Source: Aotearoamyces nothofagi (Eukaryota; Ascomycota; Leotiomycetes; Leotiales; Tympanidaceae). Taken from it: a stretch of 64,000 bases of DNA. Of this stretch, positions 45,880 to 57,497 are shown one piece after another (position 1 is the stretch's first letter; the number at the start of each line of letters is the position of its first letter). A program made the translations under genes and the position numbers. Where the stretch lies: the NCBI GenBank assembly GCA_015345905.1, contig JADDTR010000001.1, forward strand, positions 186,001 to 250,000. The letters are read 5' to 3'. The notes below the pieces were generated by a model that made no database searches, was not told the DNA's origin, and was given only the letters and a program-made list of their open reading frames with translations.

Positions 45880-46409
45880 TGCGGTAAAGTTGTTGGCAGA
45901 TGGGTGATATCTTTTCGCGGTTTCGATTCCGTCACGTCTCGGAACTCTTAGGCAAGGACGCGCAAGGCTTCAGCCTGGTCACGTGCATTATCACCCAAGT
46001 GGAATATGTTTCTTGGGACTACTTATCATCTGCATGACATGAATGATGGGGAGCGTAATCAAGAGGTTGCAATTGAAATACAATTTCAATTCAAAGGTTG
46101 TCGTGAAGAGTCGGGAGTGACCGATGATTGACAAGAGTGTTCGGTTCATTTTCACCAGCAGGAATAACATCACGCGAAGGACTTCTTTTAGAAAAGGTAG
46201 AACGTAACAGTATAATTCTTATTTACATGTCACTATATACTATATATCATTCTATGCTAATCTGCTAAGCTCCAACATGTGCCACGCTATGTAGCAAAAC
46301 CCCACCAACGTGGGAGATCAAGAAAAGTATCGTATGTGCAAAAAGCTTTAGAGCGGGGTATCATCTTCAAACATGCATTTGCTCTCAAATCAAATGCCCA
46401 GTGGCACTT
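45880..46409. other. Intergenic region, Ap4A phosphorylase promoter side
   Basis: 530 bp between the start of the Ap4A phosphorylase gene and the 3' end of the glucanase gene, both on the minus strand. It holds the promoter of the former and downstream sequence of the latter's 3' end. Nothing further is supported. Confidence 0.5.
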
Positions 46410-49380
46410 TTACTTTGTGCCAGCGGTAGTGGTAGCGACGGGATTCTGGATCTGTCCATCACTAATTTCCATGACTAGCTGTGGAGTTGAGGTTGAACTA
46501 GCAGCTGCAGTAGTAGCTGCAGTAGTGGTGGTAGCGACGGGATTCTGGAGTTGGCCATCACTAATTTCCATGACTAGCTGTGGAGTTGAGGTTGAACTAG
46601 CAGCTGCAGTAGTAGCTGCTGTGGTGGTGGTAGCGACGGGATTCTGGAGCTGACCGTCACTAATTTCTGCGACTAGCTGTGGAGTTGAGGTTGAGTCAGA
46701 GCTATCAGCAGCAGCAGTAACAGAGGCAGCTTTGGCAGCAGACGATTTAGAGCAGCCAGACACAACAACGACAGTAGTAACAACATTTGCAGCAGACGAT
46801 TCAGAGGGGTCAGATCCAGCAACGGCAGTAGTAGCGGCTGTTGCAGCAGACGATTTAGAGGAGTCAGACCCAGCAGCGGCAGTAGTAGCGGCAGCGGCAG
46901 TAGTGGCGGCTGTTGCAGCAGAGGCAGATGTAGCAACAGCAGCACTGGAAGAGGTATTGGAAGCTGAGCCAGCAATTTCAAAAAGTGCAATCGCCGCACA
47001 GTAGTTGTTCCTATTATCCGCATCCAATGCTGCGCTAGTTCCATCAACGGTGACCATATTCGTAGCTGCCTTAGTCGACAAGCCGTAGAGATAAATGTTG
47101 CCGCTGCTCTCTAGACTAACGATGTTATCTTGGCAGCTCTCGGTATCAAGACATGTCTGGTCGTAGTTGTCAAAGAAGGAATATAGACCTGCTCCATAGA
47201 CGAAGACCTCCTCTGAGTTGACGATGCGGAGACCCCATGACTTTGGGCACAAAGAGGTGTCGGATCCGCAGCTCGAGGAGAAATTAGGGTCGGAGTATGC
47301 AGTGTTTACTGTGAATGGCGTAATTGCATTGGGATTGGACTGGAAGTATGGTGTCTCGGTTTGGATCAAGCCCATGTACACGTTTGCCGCGTTTGCGACT
47401 TGGTAGTTGTAAAGAACGTTGTGCTCAACACTAGTGCCATACAGCCACACAGGGCCTTCGGCACTCTCGATGAGCATGCCACGGCCGTTGTAGATATTGA
47501 TCTGGCCATGATCTGATAGATCAAGTTCGTGGTCGGCAACCTATACAGTAAATATCAGTAAAGGATTCTATGGGGAATAAAAAGTAAGGAATTGCTCGTA
47601 CCCATAGCCAGGTATTCTCCAGATATGCAGTGGCCTCTGAGGTGATATGAAGCAACAGGAAAGCACCCTCACAGTCAGCGTTGGCTGCTGCGGTCACGTC
47701 CGGATCCTTAGCACAGGTGTCGGACTGTAATTCCGTGCCAGCACTGCCGCCAATACGGAAATGCACATCCCAGAGACCAGAAGATCCCTGCGAAGACTCT
47801 GCTACGTTCCATTGGACAAGAATGGCACCCGGCTGGGGCCCAATGGTCTCGAAGATGAGATCGGACATTTCCACTGAGCCGACATCGCCAACTTCGCCGA
47901 CTTGGAAAACTGGAACAGGGTCGCTTTGGTTCTTGAAAGATGTAGATCCACCAGCGACGATCAGTGGCCAAACTTCGCCAGTGATTCGTATGTTCTTAGG
48001 GACCTTCACGGTGCTCGTAATCAAATATGCACCATGGTCGAAGTAAACGACATCTGAAGAGGATGCCGAGTCAAAGATGGCTTGAATAGCCGCTGTGTCA
48101 TCTGTAGTTCCGTCTCCAATGGCACCATTTGCTTTAGTACTGATGAAAGATGACACCGAGACGGACTCATATTGTGGCTTTGACCGCGTAAAGAGGTTTC
48201 CAGCTGAGTCGAGCAAACCGGAAGGTTTGGTAATAGCTGTCTGAGTTCCTTGGACAGACTCGCCAGAATTGATAGCTGTATACTCGCGACCCTGGATGAA
48301 GAAATCAATAACTGTGTTACCAGCCAAGATGGTTGCCCCAGTGTCAGGATTCGAGATCGCGACAGGGACATCGGTTGACATATCCACGTTGTCCAGAATT
48401 AGAGTGCCATTGGTATAACCCTCAGTAGTTGCGTATACTGTCGAAATTCCGATCGGAGTATTCGATATTGTTGAGTCTATCAAGAGAACAGAGCCAACGG
48501 TTTGAGCTGTGTCGCCTCCATTTGCCATATCGATCCCGATGTTGCAGTTGTCGATTGTAATCCCTTGGAGTGTCCATGCCCAGTTCCAGTTCATGAAAAT
48601 TGCCGTCTGGCAGTTATTGAAAGTCAGATTGCGGGTAGTAAATTGTTGACTGCCGAAGAATGCTCCGTATTCTCCGCCGTTAAAGGTTAAGTCCGTCATG
48701 AAGCCTCCAGAGCCATTGTCCATAAAGATTCCGACTTGGACATTGGCAGTCCCGCCATCGGTTCGCATGTTAAAGACGATATTTTGCAAGCTGGTAGCTT
48801 GGGCCACCTGCCAATGAATACCGGCGCCAGACGTATAATCCATGCCGGTCAAGTCGATGATGAAGTTGCGAACCTGGCGGAAGAAGTTGTTTTGGTTGGT
48901 GAACCAGTTGACTCCATCAACGTACGGGTCTGCATCAATAACAGCCATGCCGGTGAAACTGCTAGTTGCCTTGAGAGTGGGTGGATCGAGCGCATCGCCG
49001 ACCATTTGAGTATAATAGTATTGGAGCAAGGGCGTGGAGATCATGTATGTGCCAGGAGGGAAATAGATCAACGCCGGAGTGACTGTCGATGAATCGCATC
49101 CCTCTCCACATCGGCTTCCGTTTGAGAGGGCGCTGTTGATAGCTGCAGTATCATCCGTAGATCCGTCACCAGTTGCGCCGAAATCTTTTACATTGCGGAA
49201 GATCTGGTAGGATGAATCGCCAAAGGCAACAGTGCCTGTCCGTTCAATAGATGCAAGCCAATAGGACGATGCCGCTGATGTAGTTGCAGCAGCAGCTGAT
49301 GTTACTGCTGCAGGGGCTCCCGAGACAAGAACGAAGAGGCGTAGAGTGAGGAGGAGAGTGAATATCGAAAATGATGCCAT
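46410..49380 (-). CDS. Secreted GH55 beta-1,3-glucanase with C-terminal PIR-like repeats
   Basis: 969 aa in two exons (49380-47602 and 47540-46410), with a 61-bp GT-AG intron. Signal peptide at 1-22 (hydrophobic, ending SGA). GH55 has two parallel beta-helix halves, and both start motifs are seen: NVKDFGATGDGSTDDTAAI at about 63 and TKANGAIGDGTTDDTAAIQ at about 410. The substrate-cleft region has AEGPVWLYGTSVEHNVLY, whose Glu-His lies where the family's active-site acid is expected. By family it is an exo-acting beta-1,3-glucanase. After about residue 780 comes an Ala/Ser/Thr-rich linker with degenerate repeats. Then follow three 33-residue units, each with EISDGQ[L/I]QNPV, Gln at 890, 923 and 956. 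These match the PIR core that binds beta-1,3-glucan covalently in yeast wall proteins. Anchoring is an inference. No GPI signal is seen. Confidence 0.9.
46431..46695 (-). repeat. 99-bp coding tandem repeat, about 2.7 copies
   Basis: Units begin at 46431, 46530 and 46629 and differ by only a few bases. They encode the C-terminal 33-residue repeats of the GH55 protein. The period is a multiple of three, so copy-number change would keep the frame. Confidence 0.95.
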
Positions 49381-52012
49381 CGTGAAGTAGTAATATCTGC
49401 TGAAAGACGTTCGAAAGGAGCGTGGAGACTATCCGAGGGAACTATTGTCAGCTTCTTGTCTTTCATAAAATCCATGACGCTCGTAGGTTGTTGTATAGCT
49501 CTGGTATAAAAGGGGAAGGAAGGCGCGAGTAAACTCGAGAAGAGTAATCCGATAATTGAAGGATTGCCTGAGACTGTACAATGATGTGTGCATAGGAATA
49601 TACAAATGCCAGCGTATCATCAAGGCTCGATCTTATTTCTGGCTGCTGAATAAAAGCGACTTCGCTCTTGTCGCCGGCACCCGTGAATAGCTTCAGCCTC
49701 TCAATACAAGGCTGGCTTATCATGATACTTGGTGGCGCTACTATCATGAAAATAGGATTTAACTCACAATAAAACGTAATGATTGTGGACGATGCTCAGA
49801 ATGAATGAGGTGCGTGCAAAGTGTAGTAATATGGCTCTGCTCTCCGTTTTCATGTTGGGCGTATTCAGGAGTCCTTATATGCCTCCTTGCCTCTGGGCTC
49901 GTGGACCCTTCGTCGGCGTGCCATACCAGAATCCCACCACCTGTAGCGGCGGTGGAGCTGCTGGCCTCCTGCCCTCCGAGGCCATGCGGACCAAGAAGCG
50001 GCGGCATGTTAAAATCAGGCGCAGACACCCTAGAGTGTCCGTCGGTGCCAGTGAGCGCCCAGAGCCTGGAGTGCACCATCCACTGGCCGCCATCAGCTGG
50101 AATGTAGAATTGAGGGCCGGTGTCTCAAGCGAGCCCGGCAACCACTGGGAGGCCGCGACAACGCCGAACTGCGGCGACTGGAAACTGGAAACCAGGCTAG
50201 GAGGCATATGCGAGTGGTCAGCGTCCATTCGATGTTTGGAGACCAAACGGAGGGCGCTGTTTCGTTTCGATAGTTACGGGATTACGGGGTGTCTGTCAAT
50301 GCTTCAACAGCAGAGATGCAGCGCCCACGGGAGACAGCGTGATCAATGCGCGCATGCTATGCTACATGCAGCCCGTCGCCAGTCTGCCCGTCGCACGATT
50401 GTAGGCTTTGGGAATTGCTTGCCGGCGACCGAGAGCTGGCGTCTGGCTGCCACTATACATGAGGGCGTGCTACCGTCGACGGCGTTGCCACGGAGCGGTG
50501 TTGAAGCACAGTAGAGTGCCTGTTTCGAAGGGGCTGCTAAGGTCGCCAGGCACTTGGCAGGGCTGCCAGTAACGCGGACGTCGACGAATGTGACTACAAC
50601 TGTGGATGTCGCTGGAGATGTCGCTGTAGATGTCGCTGGAGATGGCGCCGGAGATGTGACGATGAGGTACGTGTCGAGAGGGTGGAAGGGTGGAAGGGTG
50701 GAAGGGTGGGGTTGCGGAATGTGAAACACCCTGGCGACTGGTGCCCGCCGTCGCTGGAGACGCTGGTGCGCGGCATGTGGTTGGGTGTCGGCTGTGCCCG
50801 CGGTGCCTGTGCCTGCAGTGCCTGCGGTGCCTGCTGCGCTGCGTCGCGATCGATCAGACCTCAGATGGGGCGGTGAGGGTGCGCGGGAGAGGCGCTCAGC
50901 GGTCGTGCTGGGGCCTCCTAGACTCCTTCAGGGCACGGCCAGGCATTCCGGTGGGTGCAGGCCAGCGGCGGGTAGGCTGCTGGACCCCCCCAACCCTCTC
51001 CAGCTGGGTCCCTGCGGCAGGGCGCGGTAGGCTGCCGGGCGCTGGAATGCCAGCACTCGCCCGGCACTCTGCCTCTGCCTGCAGCACAGCACAGTACAGC
51101 ACAGCACAGCACTGGAAGCCCGGCGCCCAAGGGGCTGGCGGGCGAAATGGACACGACGACGACCTGCCGCCGTGCTCGAGGATGCCACACTGCAGCCACC
51201 GCCGGCAATCCAGCCCAGCATCGACTGCATCGCCTGCATCGCCTGCATTGACTGCGTAGACACGGCAACAGGGCATCCATCACCAGATTGCCCCCATCAC
51301 CTGCAACGTGTCTCTCGGCGCCCTTGCTGGAGCAGTGATATCCTCTGCAGCGCCGTCGCAGGGCCTGCGCCGCGGGGAAGAGAGACACCGGGTTCAGTCG
51401 GTGGTCACAATCGCCCTCTGGACTCCGGGACCTGCATTTCTGCACTGTGCTGCAGCTGCAAATGCAAATGCAAATGCGGGGGATGCACCAGGTGAAGACA
51501 CCAGACGCAGACACCAGACGCAGATCCCAGATGGAGATGCCAGATGAAGATGCGCCAGATGGAGGGCCCAGGTGAGGATGCTGGATGCGTGCCATCCATC
51601 CTCCAGCGTGTCCGTGTCCCGTGTCCCGTGTCCCGCGTCCCGTGTCCCGGCCCGTCTCGCTTGGCGATTTCGCTATCTCGCTTGACTATAGTATGCGATT
51701 CAGTTCAGACGTCTCGCATCCCCGATTCACCTGTGCGTCCTCCTGCGGCTCGTCTTCTGACGACGCCGGCAAGGATTCTCCACGATGTCTCGATGTCTCG
51801 ACGTCTCGATGTTTCGTCGGCGCTGGAGATCAGATGGCTAGGCGGCTGCCGTTTCTGCCTGAGCTTCTGTCTGAGCTCTGCCCTTGAATCGAGCGCTGGC
51901 TCTCTTGTTTCGAAACTCTCGGCCACGAGACATCTCCCGTTTCAGCAGATGCTTGCTTTGCTCTCTCTCAACCCCGCCACAGCTACACCTTGGCTACTTC
52001 TGTGCAATTGCC
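49381..52012. other. Glucanase promoter and GC-rich repeat zone
   Basis: The first few hundred bases should be the promoter of the GH55 gene. From about 49900 the sequence becomes GC-rich, with simple repeats and long frames open on both strands, none with a domain. Repeats include ATGTCGCTGGAG units (50605-50655), a G-rich heptamer or octamer array (50680-50711), GTCCCGT units (51608-51652) and CAGACGCAGACAC or CAGATGGAGATGC units (51495-51560). No gene is supported. Confidence 0.55.
50680..50711 (+). repeat. (GGGTGGAA)n G-rich array
   Basis: Three GGGTGGAA units and a final GGGTGGGG give at least four GGG runs with five-base loops, a G-quadruplex-type pattern on the plus strand. Confidence 0.85.
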
Positions 52013-53050
52013 ATGACTCGAGAGTTCGAGTCTGGCTGCAGAGGAGAGCGCGCTGCCATCGCTGACCTCGCTGCCACGGCCGTGACGGCGGTCTCAGATC
52101 TGCCGCTCTGGAATCTCGAGCTTGCAATGCAGCCACGTTTGCGTCGATCAGTCTCCTTGAGCAGCATGGCCTCTACCAAGATTGATCCGCCAGAGGTAGC
52201 TCCCAGAAAGAGATCAGAGAGCCTCAAGAACCTTGAGGGCATGCCACCCGAGTTGCTCTGCAAAATTTTCTCACACGTCTCACAAAAGTTCATTTTCATC
52301 GTCCCTCAAATCTGTGTCACGGTTGCGAGCCATCGGGACATGGCTTCAATCAAATGCACCAACAAGTATCTCTCCAGTGTCGCTCTCTGGTTCGAAGCCA
52401 ATGCTAAACCTTCCATCTCCCGTTATGACGGAACCTTTGACCCTTCCACTTCCGTCTTTGTCGTCCAGATCGCTGGCAAGCACGCCCTCGGGCACCCAGA
52501 TAACAATTTTGACTTGGCAGCTTTCCGCACCTTCTGCCAGGACCGCTCTCACAGATCCCAGATCGAGCACGTCATCATCCACTACAGAGCCTGCCGCGGC
52601 GCCGGCCCATCGCGCGAGATCATGAGGATACTACGCCACTTTCGCCATCTCCGTACCCTCGAGGTCCAGGTCGCGCTCGAGATACCGCAGTACCAATACG
52701 CAGGTCCCGCCCGCCACCCCGCCTGCTCAGACGACCGATTCAGCGCCGTCAGCGCCATCAACGCCTCGCTCGTCGACTGGGTCAAGTTCAGAGAGGAGGA
52801 CCAGCAGATGTGGAACCGCATGACGGCAAAGTTGCCTACAACGCGCACTTCCTGCATTCCCAGGGTCACCATCAAGGAGGTCGGAGACGTCTCTGCTATC
52901 GAGGCTACAAAGGCCAAACCCGGACTGGTCTGGACTACCGAGGACAAATGGACCGGCCCCTTCATGAAAGTGCCCAAGATTAGAAGGTTTCTAGAGGAGA
53001 AGCCTGTTGGGTGCATAAGCCACGGATACCAGTGTTCAGCACGTCACTGA
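52013..53050 (+). CDS. F-box-like protein
   Basis: Single-exon model of 345 aa from ATG 52013 (MTREFESGCRGE); an internal Met (MASTKIDPPEV, residue 52) is an alternative start. An F-box-type segment lies at about residues 73-90 (LEGMPPELLCKIFSHVS). The helix that usually follows is poorly matched, so the domain may be degenerate, or a short intron may hide in it. After it comes a region typical of fungal F-box proteins without known repeats, with FRTFCQDRSHRSQIEHVII and MRILRHFRHLRTLEVQ. By family it would link a substrate to an SCF ubiquitin ligase. Substrate unknown. It converges on the F-box/WD40 gene downstream. Confidence 0.7.
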   Translation: MTREFESGCRGERAAIADLAATAVTAVSDLPLWNLELAMQPRLRRSVSLSSMASTKIDPPEVAPRKRSESLKNLEGMPPELLCKIFSHVSQKFIFIVPQICVTVASHRDMASIKCTNKYLSSVALWFEANAKPSISRYDGTFDPSTSVFVVQIAGKHALGHPDNNFDLAAFRTFCQDRSHRSQIEHVIIHYRACRGAGPSREIMRILRHFRHLRTLEVQVALEIPQYQYAGPARHPACSDDRFSAVSAINASLVDWVKFREEDQQMWNRMTAKLPTTRTSCIPRVTIKEVGDVSAIEATKAKPGLVWTTEDKWTGPFMKVPKIRRFLEEKPVGCISHGYQCSARH

Positions 53051-53519
53051 TTGTGAAGCTACGTGTTGGATCGCGAAGACCTCTTCATGCAGGAATTGTC
53101 AGGGTATCATAATGGCCGTGTCTCCTTAATATGCCATACTGCTTGCCTGAAATCTTCCGTGAGTTGGGAATATGCCTGGCACCGCCGGCGTATTCTCTCG
53201 TCTCACAGGGATACTCTTTTAGTGATAAGTTGTCATTGTCCGAAGTAGTTTGGAATTAGAGGCATTAAAAACTTAATACACGAACAGTTCTCTCAAGACA
53301 TGTCAATGTCCAATTCTATATGCGTTGCTGATCTAATCTGCTTTCTCCAGCCTCAACTTACTTTACAAGTCAAAAATCCCTCTCAAATAATCCATTGATA
53401 CTCCACTTTTTTTTTCAAAAGTTTCTTACGCCCTGCTTAGGATGCTTAAAAACCGACCACGGTATAATATCCACATGATAACCATTCAAATAAAAGGAAT
53501 AAAACGCTCCAACAGCTAT
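53051..53519. other. Short convergent intergenic region
   Basis: 469 bp between two converging genes. AT-richer, with T-runs near 53407 that may belong to 3' ends. No gene is supported. Confidence 0.5.
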
Positions 53520-55619
53520 CTAACATGGCGACAACCTGGGGGTGCTCTCAAGAAGCTCTATGCCCTCTATGTCCATTCCAAAATCCATAATGAGTATCTT
53601 AGGGTCCTGCCCTGTACTAATGATACGTCGATAATCTGACTTTGCACCTAGAACCCAGCTAGAATGCCATTTCGGAAAATCGAGAAGTAGGAGCCCGCTC
53701 TCCATATCGAAAACTTTGATGTCTTGGTCGTAGCTACCAGAGACTAATCGACCACTAACAGAATCAATGTGGAGTGAGCGAACAAGATTCTCGTGAGCCC
53801 CTATCTTTCGCAGGCATTCTCCAGTATTAGCATCCCAGATGCGAATGATTTTATCGTTGCCAGCTGAGGCTATATATTTGGAGTCGTTGCTGAATTGGCT
53901 GCAAGCGAGCCCTTTGGTGTGCCCGCAGAATTCCCGAATATTCTTGCCCGTATCGATATTCCACAGTTTGACTCTGAAGTCTCCACTGCAGCTCACAATT
54001 GTGTTGCCACGCAACTGCACGGCATTTACAGGGCCCGAATGGCCCTCTAGTTGGTTTAACAACTCTCCAGTCGCCCGATCCCAAATGCAGATAGTGAGGT
54101 CTTTTGAGCAGGTAACAATGTGTTTCTCGTCAAATGCTAAGTCGAGCACAGCAGCAGTATGATGCCTCAGCTGCCGAATTGGGCGATAGCCATCCTTGAT
54201 GTTATATACGATGCACGTGCCATCAGATGACCCCGTTACTAGGATGTTTTTATCGTATTGCAAGCATAGGATGGAAGCATTATGATGGAGAGGAAAGGTT
54301 GTAGCTTCCGGCACACATGCTGCAGTCGCTTTTCCATCCGGCATTGTGGCATAGTGTAAAGGCTTGCCGTCTTCTCCAAACATGACTGACCGTTTTGCGA
54401 CCACATCAGGAGGACCAATGATCATTAGGCATTGATACGTATGCATGTCCCAAATGCGAATCGTTTTGTCGCGCGAGCCAGTTATGATCTTGTCCCTATA
54501 TATCGTTAGTTTTTGTCCATCTTGTATTGAAAAGTTGACTCACTCATCATACTGAACGCAGTAAATGCTGTCAAGGTGACCATTGAGATAAACTGGTTGT
54601 GCTTTGCCATCCCTCCAATTGGCCTCCAGCTGCTGCCTAACTCGGTATATGTCTTTCCACGGTCTGTCGGGAAGGATCTGTGGCAGCCCCAAACCACTAC
54701 CAGGGCTTACTGGGCGACCCATGGCATAAGTGGGTGACTTCTCCCGGTAAAAAGCATCCCGCCAAACATGGCTGGTGCTAGAAACACTTAGCCAGTTCTT
54801 TGATACCAGCCCTGCTTGAGCTAAACCATGGTGATCCAGATGGGAAAGTATCTGGATTGCGAGCTCACTAGGTAGCTTTGTGACAAAGTCAACTCGGCTA
54901 ATAGATGAATCGCCATGCGTGTATTGGTTGGCAGCAGGGAAGGCCAATTCAACAGCGCTTTCGCGGTCAGCCTGAGACTCTTCAACCATCAAGTGGCGAG
55001 TCCTTTCCAAGTGTATATTCTGGGCAGCAGCTGTAGCTCTTGCAGCAGCTCCACCAAATCCCCATGGAATCACAGGCGGCGCGTTACCATTTCCAGGAAT
55101 TGGCGCTACAAGTTCCTCACATGAATCCACAGGTTCAAGACCATCATAGTTAGTAATCACCTTAGAGTGACGAAAGCTCGCAGCCTGTCGTAATTTACGC
55201 CATGTAGAATGTGACGTTGAAGGTCTCGAGTCTGGAGCTGCCGGAAGCTTCCCTGCGGATGTAGCGGGCCGTGGTCTAGTCTTCGCTTTGATAGAAGTCG
55301 ATGCTCGTCTCATTAATCCCAATATGCTGCCACGCCGCTTCTCTTCTGGTCTATCAAACACTGTGATATCGCTTAAGTCGTCCCGAGGTGAAGTAGCCAT
55401 GTGGAATGACCGTCGAAACCTGACGAGCAAGTGCTCTCCATTTCCAAGTGGCAGAGCGTGCTGCGGCTGCCGTATGACACCCGGCTTATTGACGTATAAC
55501 GGACCATGCATCGCATAAAACCCTGAGGCCACGTTGTTTGCAGATGTATGAATAGATGTCGAAGAGGATGTGCAGGGTGTTCCGTCAACACCAACGCAAC
55601 AGGGGACGGCTGGCGTCAT
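53520..55619 (-). CDS. F-box/WD40 protein, probable SCF substrate receptor
   Basis: 683 aa in two exons (55619-54544 and 54495-53520), with a 48-bp intron (GTGAGT to ATATAG). Residues 1-240 are disordered and basic with Ser/Pro/Ala patches. The F-box is clear at about 245-290 (VTKLPSELAIQILSHLDHHGL, slightly over the core, then KNWLSVSSTSHVWRDAF). About seven WD40 repeats run from about 340 to 670, several ending in the typical W-D or similar pair: TIRIWDMHT, LTICIWDRAT, RVKLWNIDT and IIRIWDANT. By family, the F-box binds Skp1 and the propeller binds a phosphorylated substrate. Sequence alone does not say whether this is the Met30, Cdc4 or another type; the N-terminal tail is unlike SconB/Met30 as I remember it. 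Confidence 0.9.
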
Positions 55620-57002
55620 GATGTGATACAGGGCATAGAAGGGGTTTTTCTGGTCGACGTTCGAAGGATTCGCTACTCTGTGATATATATTATAAGGGTC
55701 AATAAGGGCGCCGATGTCGTGAGAGAGAGGCCAAATCGTAGTGGGTGCGTGAACGGTGCAGGTAGCGAGGCGCGCTGGAGACGGGCGGATGGAAGGGCTA
55801 GGCGGTGTCGGGGATACAAAGCAAAATAATGGAAAAACGAAGGTGTTTTTTGGTCGGAAAATACGGACACGATAGCAGATGCAGAGAAGAGAGGAGAGGA
55901 GAGGAGAGGAGAGGAGAAGAGGAGGCTCAATGCGCGGAGAGCAGAGTCTTTACACGAGCGGCGGAGTCTACAACAGAGGACGGCGGATTGTTTATCACGG
56001 TGCCCAGGAAGGCACACGCCGCAGCGCACGCCAAGGCCCTTTCCGGGAATGTCAGCAGGTAGCGCAGCCTAGAAGGTTGACGGGTAGGCGTGATTGGCGG
56101 CACGGCCGCGAAAACCCGGGGGCTGCAGGGCCGGAAGTCAATTGTTTCGCCCCCCAAAAAACAGTTTTTTCTTGCACCCCGGACGCATCCAGAAGGAATC
56201 GGCGTCCGCACCTACGTACGTACGTGCACCTCCGTGTAGACCGTCTTCGAGGCCATGCTCTCTCTGATGCATCTCCAGCCGTTGCTATCCAGCGGCTTCT
56301 GAGTCAGTCAGGCCAGGCCAGGCCAGGCCAGGCCAGGGGCACGGATTGCCTGCATATTCCATATTCCTGACGTGTGCACGTCCCCTCTTGCTGTAACTCT
56401 GTCGCCTTTCATATTTGGGCAGCCGGAGGTCGCAACTGAAGTACTGTAGAAAAAAAAGGAAAAAAGGTTATCGCTACCGTGCTTACCGTGCTTGCCTTGC
56501 CGTGATTGCCTCTACTGTAAGGCACCGTCGGGTAGTGACGACAACTTTGGCTTCGTTAGGCCGTGATGCGGCGATGCAAAGCTCTGTTGTAGTCGGCGTG
56601 CCCGTGCCTGCGTGCCGGCCACTGCCGGTTAGCCTCCTGCGACACCTAGGAGGCTCAGATAGCCTTCCCGTGCATGCCATGAAGGTCCTGCAGCATCTCG
56701 ACGTACAATTCTGCAGCTTATAGATTATAGACATTGCCTAGGTGCCTGAAGCAATAATAAAATGCCCATCCTATCTAAACAAATTGTTCATGTAACGTTG
56801 CAAAGGCCTGCTGCGACTGCCTGGTCCTACTACTGGGCTTAGGATTAATTGTTAGTCCGGGACTCCGGGTCGGTCGCTGATTGACTATTCGTACTCTATC
56901 TGTGTTCTTGGGCCTTTTCTTCCCTCGAACCTCTCCTGCAACCTCCGACATCATCAATCGCCTTAAACAGCCATCGAACGAGACAAGAACAGTGCCATAA
57001 AT
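55620..57002. promoter_or_regulatory. Divergent intergenic region with CT/GA microsatellite leader
   Basis: About 1.4 kb between outward-facing starts. Near the F-box/WD40 gene the minus strand is pyrimidine-rich, with a GAGAG array on the plus strand at 55885-55922, as expected of its leader. A GGCCA pentamer array lies at 56310-56338. No gene is supported. Confidence 0.55.
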
Positions 57003-57497
57003 ATGTCCGCCTCGGCTTTCAAGCTTCCGCCGGCCTACACGCTCTTCTTTCTCACAATCGAGCCCATCTCGGCATTGGTTGGGGCCTTCTTTGCTTACTT
57101 CAAACCCTTAACTTATCTTCAGTTGACGCACATTGCCTCCGCGCCTGCAGAATCTTCGGACATACCACTTTCTACAAGTATCGTCCTCGCACAGTTGGCA
57201 AACCTATACCTTCTCTTTGCGCTGAATGAAGCTCTCGTGCTCCGGTCAACCTCTGACTTACGAGTCTGGCGAGTCGTGCTCACCGGCCTCCTAATCGCAG
57301 ATTTTGGCCACCTTTACAGTGTAGCTAGCTTGGGACCCGATATATATTGGAAGGTCGCAGAATGGAATGCTATAGATTGGGGCAACGTGGCTTTCGTGTA
57401 TGCTGGAGCATCCATGCGAATAGCCTTTCTGAGCGGGATTGGGTTGAAGACCGCAACTGTACCACGGACAAAGGCAGCCGTGTCAAAGTCATCCTGA
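57003..57497 (+). CDS. DUF7704-type small membrane protein
   Basis: Intronless, 164 aa, starting MSASAFKLPPAYTLFFLTIEPI. Four hydrophobic segments are visible, at about 10-32 (FFLTIEPISALVGAFFAYF), 58-78 (IVLAQLANLYLLFALNEAL), 88-110 (WRVVLTGLLIADFGHLYSVA) and 125-150. The motif LLIADFGHLY with the preceding NEAL is what I associate with fungal DUF7704 proteins. Function unknown. No signal peptide distinct from the first helix. It ends in a basic, Ser-rich tail. The family assignment is from memory of the pattern. Confidence 0.8.
   Translation: MSASAFKLPPAYTLFFLTIEPISALVGAFFAYFKPLTYLQLTHIASAPAESSDIPLSTSIVLAQLANLYLLFALNEALVLRSTSDLRVWRVVLTGLLIADFGHLYSVASLGPDIYWKVAEWNAIDWGNVAFVYAGASMRIAFLSGIGLKTATVPRTKAAVSKSS

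Noticed and set aside
49783-50514. A 243-codon plus-strand frame in the GC-rich zone
   Set aside because: Non-ATG start, composition of random GC-rich DNA, no domain, and competing frames on the other strand.
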